From PVC group bacterium (lineage in GTDB: Bacteria; Verrucomicrobiota; Kiritimatiellia; CAIKKV01; CAITUY01), in contig CAMBRF010000022.1 of NCBI GenBank assembly GCA_945870225.1, positions 1 through 54,100 of the forward strand: 54,100 nt of DNA. The letters run 5' to 3'. Both the position numbers and the translations under genes were made by a program. Below, piece by piece: positions 16,453-24,385 of the stretch; the stretch's first letter is position 1; each line of letters opens with the position of its first letter. The notes beneath the pieces are model-generated. The model worked only from the letters and a program-made list of their open reading frames with translations. It made no database searches and was not told the DNA's origin.

Positions 16453-16875
16453 ATGCGGACGGTAATGTTATGCGGAGCACTGATGGCGGCGGCGATGTTC
16501 AGCGTTGTGGGCTGCGACAATGATGACGATTCTTCCGGCCCGGCCGAAGGACTGAATGTGAATGGGTTCTGGGAAGGGATGTCGCCCAACGGATCAACCA
16601 CTGCGGCTCCCCTCACTCAGGACGGCGCCAATGTTTCCGGCGAGGCCAAGATCAACCAGCACGGCTCGATTTCCGGCACCCTGAGCGGCTATAAGTACTC
16701 CTTCACCTTCACCAACGACAACGGCGTGAAAGAAAAAGGCTCCGGCACCTTCGACAAGGAAGGCATGCGGCTGGATGCCAACATGCCGTCGGTGGGTGAT
16801 TTCTACATGCTGTGGCGGGGTCCGTCCTTCGCCCAGCACAGCAAGCTGAGCGAGCCTCTGGCCTACTCTAAGTAG
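16453..16875 (+). CDS. Small lipoprotein of unknown function
   Basis: A 140-residue protein with a lipoprotein signal peptide ending in SVVGC (Cys18 acylated). An acidic stretch (DNDDDSSG) follows, which would favour outer-membrane sorting. The mature part is Gly/Ser/Thr-rich beta sequence (NGFWEGMSPNGSTTAAPLTQ, ISGTLSGYKYSFTFTN), likely a small beta-sandwich or barrel-like lipocalin-type fold, but no family is recognised. GGAAGAGGGAA precedes the ATG and a good promoter lies upstream. It is convergent with the next gene, overlapping it by eight bases. Confidence 0.75.
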   Translation: MRTVMLCGALMAAAMFSVVGCDNDDDSSGPAEGLNVNGFWEGMSPNGSTTAAPLTQDGANVSGEAKINQHGSISGTLSGYKYSFTFTNDNGVKEKGSGTFDKEGMRLDANMPSVGDFYMLWRGPSFAQHSKLSEPLAYSK

Positions 16876-17440
16876 AGGCCGAAGCCACAACAGGCCGGGT
16901 TGTGAAGAAGATCAACTCTCCCTTCGTAACCCGGCCTTCCCGTCTCAATCGGCTGATCGTGGACCGCAGCTGTTTAAGCATTCCTACATCCTTGTGATCC
17001 GTGGCCTCGTCTTCGATCAGGTCCTGCAGCGAAACCTCCATCGTCTCGATCGGTGTGCCGGGCGGGATGATCAACAGATTCCGGGCCGGGGATATTTCCA
17101 CCAGTTTCAACCAGGGAATCCTGCGCAAAGTCTCATTCTGGCTGACCACAACGACGCAGCGATCCGGCGCAATCTCGACCAATTCAACCTGCTTGTTTTC
17201 GGGCCGATCCCGACCGACGGCCGCCTCCGTTACCCGGGCAATGGCCCGAGCCCGGTCCGCATCCACCTGAGCCAGCAGATCAAGGATCCGCTGGGGCAGG
17301 GTAACCGTTACCGGCCGACGCACCTCATCAAACTTAGGTGGTCGTCCCGCCCCCATTCGTGTTGGACTTGTTTTTTCCATTTTGAACGTTAGAGCATCAC
17401 AGTCCGTGGATTTCAACGCTGAAACTATTAACCCCTCCAT
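16868..17440 (-). CDS. Putative DNA-binding regulator (ribbon-helix-helix-like N-terminus)
   Basis: A protein of up to 190 residues (alternative starts at 17380 and 17356). GRPPKFDEVRRPVTVTLPQRILDLLAQVD, about residues 31-59, has an AT-hook-like GRPPK followed by a beta strand and amphipathic helix, the pattern of CopG/Arc-type ribbon-helix-helix proteins. Residues 80-150 are beta-rich (VELVEIAPDRCVVVVS, LLIIPPGTPIE) and may be a ligand or dimer domain. The C-terminus is basic and helical. It is divergent from the GT-C gene at 17587, so it could control that gene or itself. The assignment is tentative. Confidence 0.6.
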   Translation of the reverse strand: MEGLIVSALKSTDCDALTFKMEKTSPTRMGAGRPPKFDEVRRPVTVTLPQRILDLLAQVDADRARAIARVTEAAVGRDRPENKQVELVEIAPDRCVVVVSQNETLRRIPWLKLVEISPARNLLIIPPGTPIETMEVSLQDLIEDEATDHKDVGMLKQLRSTISRLRREGRVTKGELIFFTTRPVVASAST

Positions 17441-17586
17441 TATTACCCTATGCCGGTGTGAAATAGCAAGAGGGTGGTGAAAAACAAAAAATCATCCTGT
17501 ATTGTTTGATCACGGCATCCGACTGTGCAATCATTAGCGCCCATGCAAACATTTTCGTCTTGTGTGAATATAACAAGGCCGGCAAA

Positions 17587-19449
17587 TTGAAGCATACAGG
17601 AACTACATCGCGTCAGTGGCCCTTTGCGCTTTGGGGTCTTGTCTTGGCCGTGTTCATGGTCCTCGCGGGACTCCAATGGCATCAGATCCGGCAAACCCGC
17701 TTTCTTGATCCGGACGGAGTAACGCAGACAAAGGACGCCTATGCCGTCTGGAGCGCAGAACCGAATCAGGTCGTGGTCGCCGCCTCACGGAGAACCTTCC
17801 GCAATCCCTTTCTAATGTTGGGCCCGGTGAACTCCGGAATCCCCCCCTCGGGAACATCTTTCCTGTATGATCTTCCCTATCGGACGGACGGGTATGCTCT
17901 GAATATCGGCGTAGCCCGCGCCGACGATCGGTTCCCGCCATTATTAACGGTCTCTCTCAATGATAATCTTTTGAGCTCCATTCAGGTCCCCCATTCCCGG
18001 CTCGGCTCTACTCATCCTTTCCACAGTCTGGAAGTGCCCCTGCCCGGGACGCTACTCCAGCCCGGCACAACCAACCGACTGGAGATTCGGACGATGCAGG
18101 GATTGCACTGGCAGGGCCATCTGGCCTTGATTCCGAATGCCCTGTGGCGCCAGTTACTCCCGCTGCTCGTCCCTCTGAGCGGTTGGTGTCTCCTTGCCTC
18201 CGCCCTGTTTGCATCGGTCTCACGTGGAAAACAAAGGTGGTTCCCCCTTCTTTTCTTTTTGGTTCTACTAACGGTCTATTTTCAATCCTCCTTCATCCGG
18301 AACATGGCTCCGATAGGTGGATTCTTTTTTTCTGATTCCCCTGATTTTATCGATCCCATTTGCCACAAAATGTTCACCACGGACATGAACAAGCATCCGC
18401 TGTTCATGCCTGTGGTCCGGGCAATGGTCAAGCGGCTTTCCCCCGTGGTCCAAAGCGAAATCACTGCGCTCTCGGCGGCACTCGCCTTGATTGCGGCCCT
18501 GAATGGACTGATGGCGTTTCTTTGGTTCCGGCGCTGGCTGGACGATTTCCGGACGGCAGGAGCTTTGGCGTTAATGTACGCCTTCTCTCTGGTCGTCTGG
18601 GCCTATTCCGGCCTTTATGAGACCTATCCCTTGTCCTCCTTATTGGGAAACCTGTTCTTCTGGGTGCTTCTGCGGGTCAAACAGCCCGATCGTTTGCTGA
18701 ATTTGTTTTTATCATCCCTGACCATCGGCATCGCCGCATTGGCGCATCCGCCTTTGCTAATCTTGTTTATCCCTCTCGTAATCTACGTCGCGTTCAAACG
18801 GTCCGGCCCATTCCCATGGGGCGGCATGGTGGCGGCGGCCATCCTGATTGTGGTGGTCTATCTGACAGGCCAGACGCTAATCCGCAACTATTATGAGCCC
18901 GTCATGGCGATCCCTCTCGCCGTCGAGAAACATTTTGACTCTGCCCCGAACCCGCTTTCAAAGGAGATTCTCAATATTCAATGGGTTTATGAGCAATACG
19001 CACCGCAGCAGCGCCCCACAGCACCCCAGATCGGGGCCGTTCTGACCGGCCAGTTTGTCTATTCTCTGGCGGGACTCCCTTATCCTTTCGACTGGGCCAG
19101 AGGTGTTGAGGGCCTGTCTCACTTCTTCCGTTCCGCAAGCGGTTCCGCCTCCCTCTGGTGTATTCTGATCCTCTGGATCGGGGGCGCTATCGCCGTAATG
19201 CGTTCCCGTATTGTCCTCTGGCAATGCCTCGCTTTGTGTTTTGGAGTACTGGTGCCATGGTTGATTTTTTTCCTGTTTTTCAACCCCGGGGAGATGTTGT
19301 TGTATTCCGCTCCGATACTGGCACCCATCCTGGGCTGGCTGGGCGGAGCGGGTCGCGCTGTGTTTAAAAACCATGCAGCCGCGGTGCTGCTCGCGATCTC
19401 TCTCGTGCTGACGATCCACAACGCCTGGGTTCTCGCGTCGTATTACTGA
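17587..19449 (+). CDS. GT-C-like polytopic membrane protein, paralogue A
   Basis: A 621-residue protein with an N-terminal membrane anchor, a soluble beta-rich domain (about residues 40-190: NPFLMLGPVNSGIPPSGT, FLYDLPYRTDGYALN) and about eleven transmembrane helices. It looks like an undecaprenyl-sugar-dependent GT-C transferase or polymer-handling protein, but I see no defining catalytic motif; DSPDFIDPICHK could supply acidic residues. It is strongly similar to the protein encoded at 27661-29523 (46 of 63 residues identical over the segment starting NPFLMLGP here and DPFLMLGP there). TTG 17587 is preferred because it gives the same N-terminal length as the paralogue; a TTG at 17506 would add 27 unmatched residues. 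Confidence 0.75.
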   Translation: MKHTGTTSRQWPFALWGLVLAVFMVLAGLQWHQIRQTRFLDPDGVTQTKDAYAVWSAEPNQVVVAASRRTFRNPFLMLGPVNSGIPPSGTSFLYDLPYRTDGYALNIGVARADDRFPPLLTVSLNDNLLSSIQVPHSRLGSTHPFHSLEVPLPGTLLQPGTTNRLEIRTMQGLHWQGHLALIPNALWRQLLPLLVPLSGWCLLASALFASVSRGKQRWFPLLFFLVLLTVYFQSSFIRNMAPIGGFFFSDSPDFIDPICHKMFTTDMNKHPLFMPVVRAMVKRLSPVVQSEITALSAALALIAALNGLMAFLWFRRWLDDFRTAGALALMYAFSLVVWAYSGLYETYPLSSLLGNLFFWVLLRVKQPDRLLNLFLSSLTIGIAALAHPPLLILFIPLVIYVAFKRSGPFPWGGMVAAAILIVVVYLTGQTLIRNYYEPVMAIPLAVEKHFDSAPNPLSKEILNIQWVYEQYAPQQRPTAPQIGAVLTGQFVYSLAGLPYPFDWARGVEGLSHFFRSASGSASLWCILILWIGGAIAVMRSRIVLWQCLALCFGVLVPWLIFFLFFNPGEMLLYSAPILAPILGWLGGAGRAVFKNHAAAVLLAISLVLTIHNAWVLASYY

Positions 19450-19473
19450 GGGCGTCCCGAATTCCGGATTTCC

Positions 19474-20907
19474 TCAATCTGAGGCGAACGCTCTCTTCAC
19501 GGCGGGACTGGCGGAGAAAACCCTCAAGACGGCATCGCGCACATACAGGATTGCGGTCAATACCCCGAGCCCGAGGCCGCACTGCGCCATAAACCAGGCG
19601 CTTTTCGGATCAGGCAGCCAGCCGTAATAACGCTGAAGACCCGGGTAGCCGAAAAGGGGATGATAGGCCCGGAACCAGTAGTTGGGGGCCAGACCGACGG
19701 CATAACTGATGATCACGGTAAGCGGGGCCAAGCCGATCAGGGCCCAGAACAGGCGCTTCCGCCAGAGGGGCAGCGCCTCGCTGGTCAGGGCGCGCACCGC
19801 CGGGAAAACCAGCAGGTAGGCCATCAACACCTGATACCGGCCTGCCGGACAGGTCCCGGCACGCGTCACCGGCAACATGGCCACGCCCGCCCACGTTCCC
19901 ACAAAAAACAGGCTCCAGAAAACCGTGGCACGATCGGCGGGCTTCCAGAGCCATTGGATGAGCCCTGCGGCAAAACCCACCCACAGCGCCGGGTTCAACA
20001 CGAACAGTCCGACCTCGTTGGCGAACAGACTCCTCAACAGGCCCATTGGCAACAACCTAAGCGTGACCTGGTTGGCGGGATCATACGCCGGCGGCAGGGG
20101 CACGCCCCAGACCGCAAGGTGGTAACCGCAATAGGCGAGCCAGCCGACAACGAAACACAGCGTATCGCCCCACTGCCGCCGGGCCGTAAACTGCCGCATT
20201 ATTTCCCAGGCCGTCACGGCGAGCATGCCGCCCATGACACGTGGCGAGACCCACATCGAAATAAACAGCAGCACATAGCCCAGCCGCCGGGCGCGGGCTG
20301 TATCCTGCAACACGGCGCACAGCGCCAGCGTCACCAGAACCCCCGCGAGGGTTTCCGGATAGATTTGCGTCGTATAGTATCCCGCCGGCAATCCGCCCAG
20401 GAAGAGAACAACGACCAGGGCGGCAGGCAAGACTTTCCTCATGCTCCGGGCATACGTCCACAGCACAGCAAAGGCGGCCAGCCCCACCAGAAAAGCCTGA
20501 AAACAGCCCACACTCCAGCGGATCCGCTCCGCGCCGGTCAGGGGCGCAATGATGAAGGGATACAACGGGAGGTGATGGCGGATCTGAACGTTACCCCAGG
20601 CGCGGGCCCGGTCCACCCAGGGCCGCAGTCCCGCCCGCTGATAGAAGTCCCAGGTGTAAATGCCGGCCGACAACACATCGCGCTTTTGGAAGGCGAGATG
20701 GGCCTTGCGCTCCTGTACCGGGCGCAGGTTCATGCCATCGCCGCCGGCCGCCGCCTGGGCCGCCAGCAGGTAGCACGGCTCGTCACCCGTCAACAACCAG
20801 GCGCGCCGCTCCGGCGACGCACCCTCCGGCACCAATCGTTCGCGGTAAAAGGAAAGCGCCGCCAGCAGGGCCAGAATGGCGGCGCCTATAATGAGGAGTC
20901 GATTCAC
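19474..20907 (-). CDS. GT-C-like polytopic membrane protein
   Basis: A 477-residue protein with an N-terminal helix, an exposed first loop containing LLTGDEPCYLLAAQAAAGG, and about ten further helices. A Glu/Asp pair in the first periplasmic loop (GDEP) is where GT-C transferases such as ArnT or PMT relatives keep their catalytic acid, so a lipid-linked sugar transferase is the likely class. Donor and acceptor are unknown. It lies eight bases downstream of the outer-membrane protein gene on the same strand and is convergent with paralogue A. Confidence 0.72.
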   Translation of the reverse strand: MNRLLIIGAAILALLAALSFYRERLVPEGASPERRAWLLTGDEPCYLLAAQAAAGGDGMNLRPVQERKAHLAFQKRDVLSAGIYTWDFYQRAGLRPWVDRARAWGNVQIRHHLPLYPFIIAPLTGAERIRWSVGCFQAFLVGLAAFAVLWTYARSMRKVLPAALVVVLFLGGLPAGYYTTQIYPETLAGVLVTLALCAVLQDTARARRLGYVLLFISMWVSPRVMGGMLAVTAWEIMRQFTARRQWGDTLCFVVGWLAYCGYHLAVWGVPLPPAYDPANQVTLRLLPMGLLRSLFANEVGLFVLNPALWVGFAAGLIQWLWKPADRATVFWSLFFVGTWAGVAMLPVTRAGTCPAGRYQVLMAYLLVFPAVRALTSEALPLWRKRLFWALIGLAPLTVIISYAVGLAPNYWFRAYHPLFGYPGLQRYYGWLPDPKSAWFMAQCGLGLGVLTAILYVRDAVLRVFSASPAVKRAFASD

Positions 20908-20914
20908 TCTTCGA

Positions 20915-21898
20915 TCAGAACCGATATTTGACGCCCGCGCCCATCCAGGAGGAATCCAGGGGGAATTCGCTGTCGGCGTGCGCCACGCTTCCGAGGAGAA
21001 TGTGGTCGACCAGGATGGATGCCTTGATTTGACGATAAATCAGGTCCATCTCAATGTTACGGGTCAGCTGAATGGCGCAGCCGCCGCCCCAAACCATGCC
21101 GCCCTTATACTTGGTGATCTCAAATTCCTGATATCCATCAATGCCATGCGCATTCGCCCAGGCCGGATTCAGATCGACCGATCCTGACATGAACCATTGC
21201 CCCACTTCCGCAAAGGGAGTGAATCGCGACTGGTTCGGCCAGGCCACCAGGGCGGAAAGGATCGGACCACCCACATTGAAGGTACCGTCCGTGTAAGGCA
21301 CACTCCCGGGCTCCCCGTTATCGGTCCACGTCTTCTCGCCCAGCTTCTCGTAGGAAAGCCCGACGCCCAGCCATTCCAGCACCCAGGCGTTGGCATAAAG
21401 CTTGGTGGGGGTGTAGTCCTGCTCCTCTTTCAGCATATTGATGCTGCCCAGATAATTCTTCCCCGGCGGGCTTTCCTTCTCGGCCAACTGGAACGAGGTG
21501 ATCCGGGTTCCTATTTCGATCCGGTTCCGCCACCAGTCGTCACCTTCCTCCACGCCCACGGGAATGCGATCGACCCAGCTGGCACCCTCTTCTTCGATTT
21601 CAGGGGCGGCCTCAACCGCCACGATCTGGGGAGCGTGATGGACAGGAACGGTATTGGTGGCGGCATGGACCACAGGCTTGTTGGTCACACCAGCCGCTGC
21701 GGCCGCGCCATTGGTGGAATGATGAATCACCAATGTATTGGTTGAATGAGGCATGGCTACGGCATTGGGGGAGGCCGTTCCGGCGTGCAGGGAAGCCGCC
21801 GCGTTGGTCGAGAGCGGCTCACTGGCCGCGTATCCCCAGGCACCCAGCATCAGTAGACTCATCATCATGCCCGAACGCATTGTCTCGCTACAGTTCAT
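20915..21898 (-). CDS. Outer-membrane beta-barrel protein
   Basis: A 327-residue exported protein: signal peptide (residues 1-25, ending SLLMLGAWGYA), then a low-complexity Thr/Asn/His/Ala linker with repeated HSTN and ATNT motifs (about 30-95). A beta-rich domain from about 120 follows with alternating aromatic strands (IEIGTRITSFQL, VLEWLGVGLSYEKLG, RFTPFAEVGQWFMSG) and a C-terminal VKYRF. The terminal Phe is the barrel-assembly signature. It most resembles small OmpW/OmpA-like eight-strand barrels. AAAGGG precedes the ATG. Confidence 0.78.
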   Translation of the reverse strand: MNCSETMRSGMMMSLLMLGAWGYAASEPLSTNAAASLHAGTASPNAVAMPHSTNTLVIHHSTNGAAAAAGVTNKPVVHAATNTVPVHHAPQIVAVEAAPEIEEEGASWVDRIPVGVEEGDDWWRNRIEIGTRITSFQLAEKESPPGKNYLGSINMLKEEQDYTPTKLYANAWVLEWLGVGLSYEKLGEKTWTDNGEPGSVPYTDGTFNVGGPILSALVAWPNQSRFTPFAEVGQWFMSGSVDLNPAWANAHGIDGYQEFEITKYKGGMVWGGGCAIQLTRNIEMDLIYRQIKASILVDHILLGSVAHADSEFPLDSSWMGAGVKYRF

Positions 21899-22046
21899 GA
21901 AACCAGCCCTTTCGCACTATTCGTCCCGGGATTTCCCCGCCATTCTATAAGATACCGGCACCCCGCCGCCGTCTGACCACACACAATTCAACAAACCTGT
22001 ATATGATATCTGTCTACCGCTCTTTTGCCAAGCGGCGTTTTGTCGA

Positions 22047-23621
22047 ATGTTTATCGGATCGTTTTTGTCGTTGCCAGTTCAAGTGAAACAGTCGACCATG
22101 CGCGAAGCATCTATGAAAACTGTTTCCATCGCGGCCATCTTCTTCAATCGTCTGAGCCCCCTGGGTCAAGGGCTGTCCCGATTTTTCGAGGGGTTAGCCA
22201 CACGGACCAACCGCACCTCTCCAACCCTCTGGCTTATACTCTACCTCGCAGGACTCGTCGGGTGGATTGCGTTCTTTCACACAAACCATACCGGTGAGGA
22301 ATTCTATCACGCAGCGGACTGGTCCAAGGAACATCAGTATTTCGCCGTCATCCAACAGTCGCTCCAAAGCGCGACCATGCCCTGGCACACCTCAATTCCC
22401 CTGCAGCCGTCCCAGCCCACCGACCGGTTTATGGCCATTCCTGAAACACTCTCCTTGCTGGCACCGCAAATCCAAGGGCTTCGCTGGATGTCGCTCGAGC
22501 ATTTCGTTCTGCTTAATCACCTGATCATGTTCACCATTGGAACCCTCGGCTGGTTTGCCTTGAGCTGGCGCTATCAATTCCCACCCTTTGTAGCGGCCAT
22601 CGGCTTTGCCCTGTTTGCCTTCAACGGTCATATCGTCGCGCATATTGCCGCCGGCCATACCATGTGGAATGCCTATTACTGGCTACCCTGCCTGATCCTC
22701 CTGCTGCTGCAGTCCTGCGAACGCCCGCCGACCCTCCGCCTGGCCATGCTCATGGCACTGACCCTGGGTGCGATCGTCCTTCAAGGGGGCTGCCACTTGT
22801 ACATCTGGTCTCTTTTCTTCCTCGGGCTATTCTTCATTGTCCGCCCCTGGCGCCACAGGATGATCGCCGTGGCTGCGGTTCTAAGCGTTCTGCTGACCGC
22901 CCACCGGTTGGCCCCCGCCGCCCTGACCTTTCATAGCAACGTCCATCGCCTTCAGGGATTCGCCTCGACGCATGCGCTGGGGGAATCCCTGCTTTCGAGA
23001 AATCTATTCAATGGGTCCATTTTTCCCTGGGAGTACGACAGCTACATCGGCCCGGCGGCAGCCCTTTTCCTGCTGGTATCGTTGGTCCTTCCCTTGTTCA
23101 TCCCCGTGTGCCGGCGCGCCTTCCTCCGCTACTGGCCATTGATGCTGCCGGTCGTTGCCTTCACGGCTTTGTCTTTTCGCAGCGCACCTTACTTTGTGCT
23201 GACCTATCTTCCTGTTCCCCTGCTGGGAACCCAGCGGGTCCCTTCACGACTGGTTCTTCTACCCCTGGCCGTCCTGATAACCGTGGCTTGTATTGGCGCG
23301 ACCAACCTGTTAAGCAACTGCCGCCGGGGCTGGAAAGCCCTCGCCGGAATGGTCGGTGTGGTGGCCACGGCCAGTACGTTCTGGTCTCTGTTGCGTCACG
23401 GCTACCATTGGCGGTTGGCAAAGATGGAGATGATCGCCTCTTTTCGCCTGATCGCCGGCGAGAAGCCGATCCCGGCCATCGTGTCAAAGGTCGACCCGAT
23501 GTATGTGGCGTTGGTGTGGAGCGGACTGGCCGTCTCCATGGTGACACTGACCGCCATGGTGTGGTGGTTGAGGAAAACCAGAAGTCAAAATACTGAAGTC
23601 AGAAGTCAGGAGTCAGCATGA
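22047..23621 (+). CDS. GT-C-like polytopic membrane protein
   Basis: Up to 524 residues; ATG 22098 or 22113 (MKTVSIAAIFF) are likelier starts than the first ATG. It has about eleven transmembrane helices with a large loop after the first (HTNHTGEEFYHAADWSKEHQ) and AFNGHIVAHIAAGHTMWNAYYWLPCLILLL in the middle, a pattern like YfhO/GT-C membrane transferases. The C-terminal tail RSQNTEVRSQESA is encoded by a short intergenic-type repeat (23581-23616) and is probably not ancestral. The stop overlaps the GT2 gene start (ATGA), which suggests the two act together in lipid-linked sugar transfer. Confidence 0.75.
   Translation: MFIGSFLSLPVQVKQSTMREASMKTVSIAAIFFNRLSPLGQGLSRFFEGLATRTNRTSPTLWLILYLAGLVGWIAFFHTNHTGEEFYHAADWSKEHQYFAVIQQSLQSATMPWHTSIPLQPSQPTDRFMAIPETLSLLAPQIQGLRWMSLEHFVLLNHLIMFTIGTLGWFALSWRYQFPPFVAAIGFALFAFNGHIVAHIAAGHTMWNAYYWLPCLILLLLQSCERPPTLRLAMLMALTLGAIVLQGGCHLYIWSLFFLGLFFIVRPWRHRMIAVAAVLSVLLTAHRLAPAALTFHSNVHRLQGFASTHALGESLLSRNLFNGSIFPWEYDSYIGPAAALFLLVSLVLPLFIPVCRRAFLRYWPLMLPVVAFTALSFRSAPYFVLTYLPVPLLGTQRVPSRLVLLPLAVLITVACIGATNLLSNCRRGWKALAGMVGVVATASTFWSLLRHGYHWRLAKMEMIASFRLIAGEKPIPAIVSKVDPMYVALVWSGLAVSMVTLTAMVWWLRKTRSQNTEVRSQESA
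23581..23616. repeat. AGTCAGAAGTCAGGAGTCAG-type repeat forming a protein tail
   Basis: A run of near-identical GAAGTCA/AGGAGTCA units at the 3' end of the 22047-23621 gene. Related units in both orientations fill 32901-32987. Confidence 0.6.
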
Positions 23622-24385
23622 GAACGATGGATCCAATGCCCCCCATTAAAACCGTCAGCATCGTCATCCCGGCCCGCCACGAGCAGGATACCATCGGCCC
23701 GGTCCTGGATGCGCTGAACGCCGCCATCGCCACGCTTCCCCAATATACCTTCGAAACCCTGGTCGTGGTGGACAGCATGGAGGATCTGACGGTTCAGGTG
23801 GCGCAGTCCAAGGGGGCCACCATCCTCATCAATGATAAACTGAAAGGGAAGGGTAATGCCCTCTATTTCGGGTTCAACCGGACCCGAGGCGAAGTGATCG
23901 TTACCTTCGATTCGGATGGATCGCATGACCCCGCCGACCTTCCGCGTTTTATCGAGGCCCTGGAACAGGGGAACGGTCTTGTGATCGGATCACGGGTCAT
24001 GGGCGGCAGCACCGACCACGACGTCATCCGCCTGTTTGCCAACGCCCTGTTCACGGTCATGGTTTCGCTGCTGTTCCGCATGACCCTGATGGACACGCTT
24101 AACGGCTACAAGGCTTTCCGTCGCAATGTGGTGCTGGGATACAAGCCCAGAACCAAGGGGTTCGATGTCGAGATCGAGATCGTGGCCAAGGCGGTGCGGA
24201 AAGGCTATTCCATTGTCGAAATCCGGGCCCATGAAAGCCGCCGGGCGGGCGGGCGCATGAAATCGCACGCCATTCGGGACGGATTTTACCTGTTGTGGGC
24301 CTGCCTGCGCGAGGGACTGTCCTATCAGGTCTGGCGCCTCTTCCATCCGCGCCCGTCCCAGGCTGCCGTCAGCGCTCAGGGCTGA
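23618..24385 (+). CDS. Family-2 glycosyltransferase, DPM1/polyprenyl-phosphate sugar synthase-like
   Basis: A 255-residue soluble GT-A enzyme: VSIVIPARHEQDTIGPVLD at the N-terminus, VVDSMEDLT, FDSDGSHDPADLPRF with the metal-binding DxD-type motif, and VIGSRVMGG. These match dolichyl-phosphate mannose synthase relatives that charge a polyprenyl phosphate with a sugar at the cytoplasmic face. The charged lipid would be the donor for the GT-C-like proteins around it. No C-terminal membrane helices are present. It overlaps the previous gene by four bases, and its end overlaps the convergent gene at 24369 by 17 bases. Confidence 0.88.
   Translation: MRTMDPMPPIKTVSIVIPARHEQDTIGPVLDALNAAIATLPQYTFETLVVVDSMEDLTVQVAQSKGATILINDKLKGKGNALYFGFNRTRGEVIVTFDSDGSHDPADLPRFIEALEQGNGLVIGSRVMGGSTDHDVIRLFANALFTVMVSLLFRMTLMDTLNGYKAFRRNVVLGYKPRTKGFDVEIEIVAKAVRKGYSIVEIRAHESRRAGGRMKSHAIRDGFYLLWACLREGLSYQVWRLFHPRPSQAAVSAQG

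Noticed and set aside
19660..20931. A 423-residue plus-strand frame opposite a GT-C-like gene
   Set aside because: Gln/Arg/His-rich composition is that of an antisense shadow; the minus frame is a convincing membrane protein.
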